Of a stretch of 52,826 nt of DNA, positions 26,314 to 33,322 are shown piece after piece. Under the pieces are notes generated by a model. It was not told the DNA's origin. It ran no database searches and was given only the letters and a program-made list of their open reading frames with translations. This stretch comes from Ignavibacteriales bacterium (GTDB lineage Bacteria; Bacteroidota; Ignavibacteria; T3Sed10-11). The stretch's first letter is position 1, and the number at the start of each line of letters is the position of its first letter. The stretch lies in NCBI GenBank assembly GCA_003562775.1, contig PWTU01000297.1, positions 1-52,826 on the forward strand. The letters run 5' to 3'. The translations under genes were made by a program, and so were the position numbers.

Positions 26314-26568
26314 CTTATCCGTCACCATAGCATGCCCGGCACGTACCGTAAGAGTTGAAATGAACACGTTTACATTATTATGAACAAACCGTAAAGAATC
26401 GTGCCGGGCATGTTTACCATCTCATGATGGACGCCACCTGCCCGGCACACATGCCGGCGCGCAGGTGGTGTCCATCGAACTGCCCCTACTTGCCCGTCAC
26501 CATTTCATACAACGAAATCATTTAACGAAACACTTGCATTCCAACTCTTACTGCAGGTGACGGGCAAG
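26314..26568. repeat. palindrome-rich block between flgE and fliL
   Basis: Four inverted-repeat elements stand in a row. CATGCCCGGCACG (26331-26343) pairs with CGTGCCGGGCATG (26400-26412). GATGGACGCCACCTGC (26426-26441) pairs with GCAGGTGGTGTCCATC (26461-26476), with an inner CCGGCA/TGCCGG hairpin. CTTGCCCGTCACC (26489-26501) pairs with GGTGACGGGCAAG (26556-26568). A related CTTATCCGTCACC lies at 26314-26326. The first two perfect 13-bp pairs have loops of about 55 nt. No gene is evident in the 450-bp space. The block could be a structured RNA, a set of terminators without clear T-runs, or a palindromic repeat element. Confidence 0.75.
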
Positions 26569-26578
26569 ACTAATGCTG

Positions 26579-27871
26579 CTACCTCTTCAGATTTACTACC
26601 TCATTCAGTATTTCATCGCTCACCGTGATCACTCTCGCACCCGATTGGAATCCCCGCTGTGCGATTATCATACGGGTGAATTCTTCGGTTAAGTCGATAT
26701 TCGATTGCTCGAGTGCTCTTGCAATAATCTGTGAGTTGGATTGCGACTCATCGCCGGGTGAAATTATCGAGGGTGCACCTGAATTACCGGAGATATCGTA
26801 CAAATTATTCCCCGTTCTTATCAACCCGCCGGGATTATTAAATTCAGCAAGCATTATCTGTCCCAGAGTCATAATCGTGCCGTTGGAAAATGTTCCCTGT
26901 ATACGACCGCTCAGGTCGATATTCACATCGGTTAAGATGCCGGAGCTATAACCATCCTGTTCCCGGGGAGAGACGTTCGAAGCACCTTCACTCTGAGTCA
27001 TACCGGCGAATACTCCGGATTGACCGAGATTTATGTCAATTTGTTGATTTTGATCTGCACCATTTCCCGGGTCCCAATTGTTTAATGCCAATACTACGTC
27101 AGCTCCCGCTGGGATCGCCACCCCATTAACCGCTTCTAGTGTTCCATCATCACCAAATTCAACGGTATCACCAACTCCTCCTCCTCCGACTGTTACTCCA
27201 GCAATTTCAGCTTCCCAATTCCATGTATTATTCCCGGTTTTTTCAAATGTTACCGTCAAGGTATGTCTGTTGCCGAGCGAATCAAATATAGTTACTGAGG
27301 AGTTGATAGTTTCACCTACATCTGCAGCCGCATTCAGATTCCCGGCTAATTTCACCAATTCAGTTGCATTAGCCGGAGCTTTTCTATCAAGGGCAATCCG
27401 TATGTCCTCGAGAGCAGTGCCTTCAGGAATATTGCCGTTTGCATCTGCCAACTTACCTTGCAATATCGAGCCGCTGCCAGGATGAACAAGCATACCATTT
27501 GAATCCAGTGTAAATGCCCCGTTTCTTGTATATAATAAGTGCCCCTCTTTTTTAACAATAAACAACCCGTCTCCCTGGATGGCCAGATCGGTCGACTGTC
27601 CGGTTGTTTCTATATTCCCCTGCGAGAACAAGGTATCGATAGAACTTGCCGACATACCAAGCCCAACCTGCATTGGATTTACACCGCCGGTGCCGCCGTA
27701 TGGGAGCGTCGCATTGCGAAGCATCTGGGAAAACGATTCGCTGAAGGAAATACGACTCCCCTTATATCCCACGGTGTTTATATTTGCGATGTTGTTTCCG
27801 ATTACGTCCATCATCAACTGATGGTTACGCAAACCGGTAACACCCGATGAAAGAGATCGAATGAATGACAT
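26579..27871 (-). CDS. flgE: flagellar hook protein FlgE
   Basis: FlgE is the hook subunit. The 430-aa protein has the rod/hook N-terminus MSFIRSLSSGVTGLRNHQLMMDVIGNNIANINTVGYK, a middle domain with the FlgE D2-type stretch (about 150-330), and the C-terminus LTEEFTRMIIAQRGFQSGARVI. AAAAGGAGGG lies 4-5 nt before the ATG. Its leader carries a structured RNA motif shared only with fliK. Confidence 0.96.
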   Translation of the reverse strand: MSFIRSLSSGVTGLRNHQLMMDVIGNNIANINTVGYKGSRISFSESFSQMLRNATLPYGGTGGVNPMQVGLGMSASSIDTLFSQGNIETTGQSTDLAIQGDGLFIVKKEGHLLYTRNGAFTLDSNGMLVHPGSGSILQGKLADANGNIPEGTALEDIRIALDRKAPANATELVKLAGNLNAAADVGETINSSVTIFDSLGNRHTLTVTFEKTGNNTWNWEAEIAGVTVGGGGVGDTVEFGDDGTLEAVNGVAIPAGADVVLALNNWDPGNGADQNQQIDINLGQSGVFAGMTQSEGASNVSPREQDGYSSGILTDVNIDLSGRIQGTFSNGTIMTLGQIMLAEFNNPGGLIRTGNNLYDISGNSGAPSIISPGDESQSNSQIIARALEQSNIDLTEEFTRMIIAQRGFQSGARVITVSDEILNEVVNLKR

Positions 27872-27875
27872 AATA

Positions 27876-27885
27876 CCCTCCTTTT
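27876..27885 (-). promoter_or_regulatory. Shine-Dalgarno of flgE, complementary to its own leader
   Basis: AAAAGGAGGG on the minus strand lies just before the flgE ATG. Its GGAGGG core is a perfect complement of CCCTCC at 27937-27932, which overlaps the 3' arm of the leader motif helix P1. Pairing of the two would hide the ribosome site. Confidence 0.65.
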
Positions 27886-27903
27886 ATATGAATGATTTAC
27901 AAT

Positions 27904-27990
27904 GATCGAGCTTCATTCGTTCGGCTCGACCGGAGGGCTTCCGTTTCAGGTTTTTACTAATAATTATACCTGAATGAACGGGCCAGCCCC
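27904..27990 (-). promoter_or_regulatory. structured RNA motif in flgE leader (copy 1)
   Basis: Minus strand, 5' to 3'. GGGGCT (27990-27985) pairs with AGCCC (27939-27935) as P1. Inside P1, GGC is followed by a stem (CCGTT/AACGG, then TCAGGT/ACCTGA) and a single A. After a 3-nt linker, an 8-bp stem GGTCGAGC/GCTCGATC encloses a 12-nt loop that begins CGAACGA. The motif starts 9 nt after the previous gene and ends 33 nt before the flgE ATG. The fliK leader repeats the same layout. Confidence 0.7.
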
Positions 27991-27998
27991 TGTGTTTA

Positions 27999-28397
27999 TT
28001 ATTGTTTTTTATCTACTATTACTGCACTATCAATATTGGTAAAAACATTTTCATTCAGTTGTTCACCGCCTATTGCCGTTACCACTGTTTTATTTTTTAT
28101 ATTCACGATAAATGCAAGGTCTCGCAAAAGTATGAGCGAATCCCGCGCACCTTTTGTCTCTGCTTTTTCGACGGCGCTTCTTAGTTGTACCTTCTCCGTT
28201 TCACTTAATTTGATGCTTCGCTCGTCAAGGCGTTGCTGTGCATGTTTGGAGAACTTAATCTGCTCCAGTTCCTTGCGAAATACCGCTTCAAAAGAACGGT
28301 CGTGAGGCAGCTTTACGGAGGTTCGCTCCTTTAACGAGTCAACCCCGTGCACCGGTACAAACGGTATCTTTACTCCATTGACAATGTTTTCAGCCAT
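27999..28397 (-). CDS. flagellar operon protein (TIGR02530 type)
   Basis: This 132-aa protein contains KFSKHAQQRLDERSIKLSE and KGARDSLILLRDLAFIVNIKNKTVVTAI, which match the conserved flagellar operon protein family TIGR02530. Members lie between flgD and flgE in many non-enteric bacteria, exactly as here. The function is unknown. It starts 3 bp after flgD ends. Confidence 0.9.
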   Translation of the reverse strand: MAENIVNGVKIPFVPVHGVDSLKERTSVKLPHDRSFEAVFRKELEQIKFSKHAQQRLDERSIKLSETEKVQLRSAVEKAETKGARDSLILLRDLAFIVNIKNKTVVTAIGGEQLNENVFTNIDSAVIVDKKQ

Positions 28398-28400
28398 GAT

Positions 28401-29069
28401 CTATCCCTCCAGAATTTCCCGAATATTCGACAACGCTATCTCGACGCCGCCAATGATAAAGAATGTTCCGTTGTCCTTGAACCGCACTCCTTCAACCTTA
28501 CCGAGAATGTATTGTTCAACCGAAATTTCGGCGCCGCCTTTATCTTTGGCTTCAACCGTGAATGAATATTTCCCTTTGTCCAATTTATGATTATTTTCAT
28601 TCGTCCCGTCCCACGTTATAGCATTCTCACCTTTACTCCCATCTCCGTTCAATGTTTTTACAAGGTTTCCCATTTCATCATACACTTTGACGACTACTGT
28701 ATCCGCCGAGTTCGCCAGGTTATACCCTAACGTGACGTCGCCTTCACCGGTATAGAAAAACCTATCGGCGCTTGCGCGGACTTCTTTGCCGATAAATGTC
28801 GTTGCAAGAGCGTTGTTGATGGATTGAGTCAAAAGGTAATTCGCATCCAAACTGAACATAAGGTTCGAGTTGATATTCGACAACTGCTCAACCGAACTGA
28901 AATGAGCAAGTTGAGCGGCAAACTCCGTTCCCTCAAGCGGGCTTAACGGATCCTGATGACGCAATTGCATGACAAGCAGCTTTAAAAAGTCATCTTTATC
29001 CAGTATGCCGCCGGGTTTTCCCGCATCGGGAAGTGAGAATTCATCTGATTGTACTCCTGGTATCATCAT
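28401..29069 (-). CDS. flgD: hook cap / hook assembly protein FlgD
   Basis: FlgD caps the growing hook. The 222-aa protein has the N-terminal signature LDKDDFLKLLVMQLRHQDPLSPLEGTEFAAQLAHFSSVEQL, a central FlgD-Ig-like and Tudor-like part, and the C-terminus GVRFKDNGTFFIIGGVEIALSNIREI. It lies between fliK and the TIGR02530 gene. Confidence 0.95.
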   Translation of the reverse strand: MMIPGVQSDEFSLPDAGKPGGILDKDDFLKLLVMQLRHQDPLSPLEGTEFAAQLAHFSSVEQLSNINSNLMFSLDANYLLTQSINNALATTFIGKEVRASADRFFYTGEGDVTLGYNLANSADTVVVKVYDEMGNLVKTLNGDGSKGENAITWDGTNENNHKLDKGKYSFTVEAKDKGGAEISVEQYILGKVEGVRFKDNGTFFIIGGVEIALSNIREILEG

Positions 29070-29083
29070 AGTAGTACCCTTTA

Positions 29084-32000
29084 CTATAGGATTAAATCGA
29101 TTGTATTGTACTCAAAAAATCTTTGCGTCCGTTTTGCTGTTTCAGGTTCGTTTTCCTCTCTTTTTCTTCCCTGATATCTTGAATGCCAGCCGGGTTGTTC
29201 ACCTCTTTCCTCTGCCTGATTCGATTGGCCCCCCGTTAAAATATCAAAGCGCTGCACTTCTATTCCGCGCGCAATAAGCGCTTCCCGTAATTGCGGGAGC
29301 TGTCCCTCAATCATCGCTTTAACAGCTGCATTAGTGACATCGACCTTCGCGGTCATTTTTCCGTTTTCCATCCTCATTTTAATAAAAAGTTCGCCCAGAT
29401 ATTCGGGCTTTAACCGGAACCGGATTTCCGATATATCATTCTGCATTCGCAGGGATACTGCTTTTGCAATATCCTCGATTGCCTGCTTTGGAAATTCGGT
29501 AAATGATGTCGTTTGTCCGGTCCCCTGCTTCGCCGGCGTTCCGCTCATCGTCGTCGTTGTTATATTTTGATGCGACGCCTCGGCTAATTTAAACTGAAAT
29601 TCCTTTGAATTTCCTTCCTGCTTTGTGAGATAATTAGTGTTCGGAGCTAAATCCGGCTGCATATTTCTTCCATCACCGGTGTGGCGCCCTTGTCCTTCGT
29701 TGTTCATATCGGACCGGGCAGACCGGAGAGGTGTTCCATCGATAGTATATGTTCTCCCGGTCATCTCCTGCCGTAAATCGGATCCCTGTCGTTCAATGTT
29801 TGGCTTCGGATTTATATGGTGTGAATTTAAATTGTTGTCGTTTTGCCGTATTGCTTGTTGAGTATCACTGTTCCTGATTTGCGTTGAAAAATTCCGCTCG
29901 GGTATTATGTTTTCCACATGATTTTTTTGAAGGGATACCGGTCTCGTGACGGTCTTCTCACTATCTATGACAGGTTCGAGAGACGGTCTTGCTGCATTCA
30001 CTGCTCCCTTTTCTACCTGAACAGGTTGTTCTCTTGCTATGATCGGATTATTTTCCTGCAATACGCGTATTTTATCGGGACCCGGCTTTTGGCTTGTTAT
30101 GTTTTCCATGCTCCTTGTAATTTGCAAACCTTGTAAATCCCGTGAAAGTGTTTGCAACTTCACATCAACCTGCGTCTTCCCCTGGCCGGAATTTTGATTT
30201 GAACCGGTTGTTGAAAAAGGATTTGCCGGTTCACTTCTTAGGGTTTGCACCATTCCCGGGCGGGTACTTTTTCCGATCGGCGGATGCACATTGTTCACAG
30301 CACGTTCACTGCCTGTTTGATTATTAAATTGTTGTCCGATGGTTCGTATTTCCGTCATTACACCTGTATACCCGTTATTACTCTGCACCCGGCTTGAATT
30401 AACTTCCGGATTTGGGGTTCCTTGCACTCCAAACAAATTCCGGGTGATATTCGGTATCGGTCTGTTCATCCTATTAAAAACTTCATTGCGATGCAACGTT
30501 GAATCGTTTACCGGTACACGGGCAGGTGTATCATTCACCCTTTCATTACCTTGGATGGCTTTTGCAGTAAATATACGCGGTACCTGTTCATTCTTTACCG
30601 ATTGATGTTCAAGTACATTCGATTGATGTAATCCTCGGAAAGCAGGCGCCTGTTCCGCTTGACCGGTTTCTGTCTGTCCGATAACTTGTGTACCTGTTAT
30701 TACTCTGGAATCGTTTGAAGAAATATAAGATTGATTAGTATTCATTTCCCTATTCGGAGTAATTTGTATTCCGAGTAAGTTCCGGGAAAGATTGGCTATT
30801 TGTCTATATACCAGGGCATTATTCTCCCTGTGGTTTAAGAATAAATCGATTGCCGGCATACGAACGGGTGTTTCATGTACACTATTACTGCTGCGGGTCG
30901 TTTTGGCAACCGGTATATACGGTACCGGATTACCCTTTTCGGACGACACTATTCCGCGGCCCGGCTCCTGTACTTTTGGAGGATACATTCCGACGAGATT
31001 CGATGGCGGATTCACCTCAGTATTGAATCTCATCCCAATGGATCGTAATTCTGCGGTTAATCCTGCATTGATTTTATTATTTGTAGATTGGACAATATGA
31101 TTATCCGTGCTTTTATACGAAAGGGTTGATGCGTGCGTATTTACCCGAACATTACTTTCACTCCGGTTCTGTATGAGGTCTGCTACAAGTATACGAGCGG
31201 GAGTATCACTCACTTTTTTATTGCTATCCTTTGTTTTACCAAGCAGCATATCCGGCGCCTGGTCGTTCTTTACCGCCGCCGGCATTACACCGGGTAGTTT
31301 CTGATGTACTTTCGGTGAATGCTCCCCTGCAGGAACCGACGTATGATTAGATTGACTATTTGATGCCTGTACGATAGAATGTTGACTTGCTCCGGAATTC
31401 AATATACGGCCGGGGACTTGACTCATTTTATTATCACTTTGAGCTGTCTGTGAACCTAACGGATTGGTCGCCGGTTCATTTTGTCTATGCTTTAGTCCGG
31501 CATCTAATATTAGATCGGCGGCCAATCTATGGTTTTTACTATCCGTACTCCGACTATCGACTTGTATTCCTTCACCTCTGATCGCAGAATTCTTATCTCC
31601 GACCTCTGACCTCTGACCTCCGATCTCCGACCTCTGAACTCCAACCTCTGACCTCTGCCCTCCGACCTCCGACCTCTGACCTCCGACCTCTGACCTCTGA
31701 CCTCTGACATCTGACATCTGACCTCCGACCTCCGACCTCTGAACTCCGACCTCCGACCTCTGATCTCTGACCTCTGACCTCTGACCTCCGACCTCTGACC
31801 TCTGACCTCCGACCTCTAACCTTTGACCTTCAACCCCCGACTTTTGTTCTCCACTCTCCGCACGATTACTCATTTGTTCTTTCAGAGTCCCACCATCCCA
31901 TATCATACCATTATTATAAAACATAGAACTACGCGGTGACACAACGCCTATGTGTGATATCTGAGACGCATTATTTTCTCCTTCACTGATTTCGACTCCC

Positions 32001-32161
32001 TCCGGACGCACCAGATCAGTTTTGCCGGCAGCTTTCAGGAGACTTAACAAATTGTTGAAAAATGAACCTGATCGCCCGGCATCTGCTCCAATACCAACCT
32101 GTCTGGATGAAATCGTTCCACTTTGTATATTTTCAATTGCTGCAATAATGCGATGCATCAT
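29084..32161 (-). CDS. fliK: flagellar hook-length control protein FliK (very long, repeat-rich)
   Basis: FliK measures hook length and triggers the FlhB switch. From the ATG at 32161 it has about 1025 aa, more than twice the enteric protein (about 405). The C-terminal Flg_hook domain (about the last 140 residues) has FRLKPEYLGELFIKMRMENGKMTAKVDV and LPQLREALIARGIEVQRFDILTGG. Residues about 106-187 come from a heptanucleotide array (QRSEVGG-type repeats). A low-complexity middle follows, with three similar blocks about 110 residues apart (DTPARILVADL, ETPVRMPAIDL, DTPARVPVND). AAAGGA lies 8 nt before this ATG. The longer reading begins with TTG and overlaps the leader. Confidence 0.9.
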   Translation of the reverse strand: MMHRIIAAIENIQSGTISSRQVGIGADAGRSGSFFNNLLSLLKAAGKTDLVRPEGVEISEGENNASQISHIGVVSPRSSMFYNNGMIWDGGTLKEQMSNRAESGEQKSGVEGQRLEVGGQRSEVGGQRSEVRDQRSEVGVQRSEVGGQMSDVRGQRSEVGGQRSEVGGQRSEVGVQRSEIGGQRSEVGDKNSAIRGEGIQVDSRSTDSKNHRLAADLILDAGLKHRQNEPATNPLGSQTAQSDNKMSQVPGRILNSGASQHSIVQASNSQSNHTSVPAGEHSPKVHQKLPGVMPAAVKNDQAPDMLLGKTKDSNKKVSDTPARILVADLIQNRSESNVRVNTHASTLSYKSTDNHIVQSTNNKINAGLTAELRSIGMRFNTEVNPPSNLVGMYPPKVQEPGRGIVSSEKGNPVPYIPVAKTTRSSNSVHETPVRMPAIDLFLNHRENNALVYRQIANLSRNLLGIQITPNREMNTNQSYISSNDSRVITGTQVIGQTETGQAEQAPAFRGLHQSNVLEHQSVKNEQVPRIFTAKAIQGNERVNDTPARVPVNDSTLHRNEVFNRMNRPIPNITRNLFGVQGTPNPEVNSSRVQSNNGYTGVMTEIRTIGQQFNNQTGSERAVNNVHPPIGKSTRPGMVQTLRSEPANPFSTTGSNQNSGQGKTQVDVKLQTLSRDLQGLQITRSMENITSQKPGPDKIRVLQENNPIIAREQPVQVEKGAVNAARPSLEPVIDSEKTVTRPVSLQKNHVENIIPERNFSTQIRNSDTQQAIRQNDNNLNSHHINPKPNIERQGSDLRQEMTGRTYTIDGTPLRSARSDMNNEGQGRHTGDGRNMQPDLAPNTNYLTKQEGNSKEFQFKLAEASHQNITTTTMSGTPAKQGTGQTTSFTEFPKQAIEDIAKAVSLRMQNDISEIRFRLKPEYLGELFIKMRMENGKMTAKVDVTNAAVKAMIEGQLPQLREALIARGIEVQRFDILTGGQSNQAEERGEQPGWHSRYQGRKREENEPETAKRTQRFFEYNTIDLIL
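30500..31230 (-). repeat. imperfect ~330-bp tandem repeats within fliK
   Basis: Three related protein blocks occur at about 112-residue spacing: KVSDTPARILVADL, SVHETPVRMPAIDL and RVNDTPARVPVND. They have similar flanks such as VKNDQAP/VKNEQVP and ELRSIGMRFN/EIRTIGQQFN. They mark an old internal duplication that lengthened the FliK ruler. Confidence 0.6.
31601..31845 (-). repeat. (GACCTCY)n heptanucleotide tandem repeat inside fliK
   Basis: Counting from 31601 on the plus strand gives 31 consecutive 7-bp units close to GACCTCT or GACCTCC up to 31817. Four decayed units extend to 31845. Because 7 is not a multiple of 3, gain or loss of one unit changes the reading frame of fliK. The array itself stays open in all three frames and always encodes the same QRSEVGG-like cycle. 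An alternative minus-strand frame leaves the array and reaches a stop at 31510. Confidence 0.92.
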
Positions 32162-32169
32162 ATTGACGT

Positions 32170-32175
32170 TCCTTT
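32170..32175 (-). promoter_or_regulatory. Shine-Dalgarno of fliK, complementary to the leader
   Basis: AAAGGA lies 8 nt before the fliK ATG at 32161. Its complement TCCTTT lies at 32237-32232, directly 3' of the leader motif's last stem. The stretch GGACAAAGGAACGTC also puts the GGA in a small GAC/GTC hairpin loop, which resembles a CsrA target. The CsrA idea is inference. Confidence 0.5.
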
Positions 32176-32238
32176 GTCCAGAATTCAATCGTCCAATGTG
32201 ACGTTGCTTTATTTTAATAATACATCTGATGAAAGGAC

Positions 32239-32306
32239 GGTAAGCGTCTGTCGTTCAGCTTACCAAAGCGGGCTTCCTCTGAATGTTTTCGGAGAGGGCC
32301 AGCCCC
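32239..32306 (-). promoter_or_regulatory. structured RNA motif in fliK leader (copy 2)
   Basis: Minus strand, 5' to 3'. GGGGCT (32306-32301) pairs with AGCCC (32274-32270) as P1. Inside it are GGC, a stem CCTCT/AGAGG, and one A. After a 5-nt linker, a 7-bp stem GGTAAGC/GCTTACC encloses a 12-nt loop beginning TGAACGA. The conserved parts are identical to the flgE copy, while the stems differ in sequence but keep pairing. It starts 15 nt after the motE-like gene and ends 77 nt before the fliK ATG. Confidence 0.7.
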
Positions 32307-32320
32307 ATCATTATTCCGTT

Positions 32321-32884
32321 TTAATCACTTCCATCAGTTGAATAACTCATAATTCTTGCCGCTCTATCGGGTTCAATGTTACTCATTATCCGCGCGGCCT
32401 GTCTTCGATTGACAGTTAACAGTACGCTCCGCACCTTACCGTCATCCAATGTCGACAACACCCGTACTGCATCCTCTGCATCCATCGATTCGATTATCTT
32501 TGCAAAATTTTGATCTGCTTCTACCTTTTTATTTTCTAACTTAACATTCAAATTACGTATATCAACACGTAATGCCGCTGCTTTTTCACTCTCATCTTCC
32601 AGCAACGACGAAAGGTTTCTAATACTATCTTCTAAAACATGTATCGTACTATCTTTTTGAGAAATAACAGTTTGTATGGCCATTTTTTCATTTTCGATCG
32701 CCAAAGTATCTCCGTTCAAATGCTCGGTGTTTTCGGTGTTTTGGATTCCCGTCTGATCAGCCAAAGGAACATCGGCAGAAAAGCCGAATATCTCCGGTTT
32801 AACTATGAAGATGAGTACTGCTATTTGAAACAGCAGCACAAATGAAACAGTACTCACAACCAAATATGTTGCCGTCGATTTCAT
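32321..32884 (-). CDS. MotE-like flagellar protein (MgtE N-terminal-like domain)
   Basis: This 187-aa protein has one N-terminal membrane helix (about residues 7-28), a coiled coil (about 65-125), and a C-terminal domain with AKIIESMDAEDAVRVLSTLDDGKVRSVLLTVNRRQAARIMSNI. The C-terminus matches the MgtE-N-like domain of MotE, a periplasmic stator chaperone. The position between fliJ and fliK is typical of such genes in several phyla. The exact role is inferred. Confidence 0.8.
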   Translation of the reverse strand: MKSTATYLVVSTVSFVLLFQIAVLIFIVKPEIFGFSADVPLADQTGIQNTENTEHLNGDTLAIENEKMAIQTVISQKDSTIHVLEDSIRNLSSLLEDESEKAAALRVDIRNLNVKLENKKVEADQNFAKIIESMDAEDAVRVLSTLDDGKVRSVLLTVNRRQAARIMSNIEPDRAARIMSYSTDGSD

Positions 32885-32887
32885 CGA

Positions 32888-33322
32888 TTACATGCTCCAA
32901 CGTATCCTGTTGGCCAATATATCCATCAGCCGTTGATCTTTCCGGACCTTTTCTTTTAATAATTCAGCTTCACGTTTTTCACTCAATATTTCTATTTGCT
33001 TTTTAGATTTCTCCTTTTCCAGTAACTCGCCGCGCTTTCCCTCTTCCAGCGATTGTATTTCACCCAATTTATTTACTTGCGTCGTAAGTTTATCACTGAG
33101 ATTATCGATATACGCTTTACTCGATTGAATTTCAGTTGCACGTAATTTTAAATTACTCGCGAAATCGCTTGTTGCACCTTCTTTCAACTCTCTCAATTCT
33201 TCAAAATTCTTTTCTTCAATTTCCTTCTCCCCCAGTAATTTTGCCAGTTCCTGCTGCACTTTTTTCTGTTGGTGTACCTTAACTTTAAGAATTGTATCTA
33301 AGCGTTGTTCTGTTATTTTCAT
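32888..33322 (-). CDS. fliJ: flagellar export protein FliJ
   Basis: FliJ is a coiled-coil protein that links the ATPase ring to the FlhA gate. The 144-aa protein is almost all helical and rich in Lys and Glu, with LDTILKVKVHQQKKVQQELAKL at the start. It overlaps fliI by 4 bp (ATGA). FliJ sequences diverge, so the call relies on length, coiled coil and position after fliI. Confidence 0.88.
   Translation of the reverse strand: MKITEQRLDTILKVKVHQQKKVQQELAKLLGEKEIEEKNFEELRELKEGATSDFASNLKLRATEIQSSKAYIDNLSDKLTTQVNKLGEIQSLEEGKRGELLEKEKSKKQIEILSEKREAELLKEKVRKDQRLMDILANRIRWSM

Noticed and set aside
26400-26476. rho-independent terminator after flgE
   Set aside because: The hairpins are strong but no T-run follows them directly; the only T-run is about 10 nt past a different arm.
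27904-27990. c-di-GMP-I (GEMM) riboswitch
   Set aside because: The GEMM core words GGGCAAACC and GGACGCAAAGCC are missing from both leader copies.
31510-31710. separate minus-strand protein of QRSEVRG repeats
   Set aside because: It is the heptanucleotide array read in another frame inside fliK; the array is open in every frame.
31601-31845. CRISPR array
   Set aside because: Units are only 7 bp with no spacers, and the stretch lies inside an open fliK frame.
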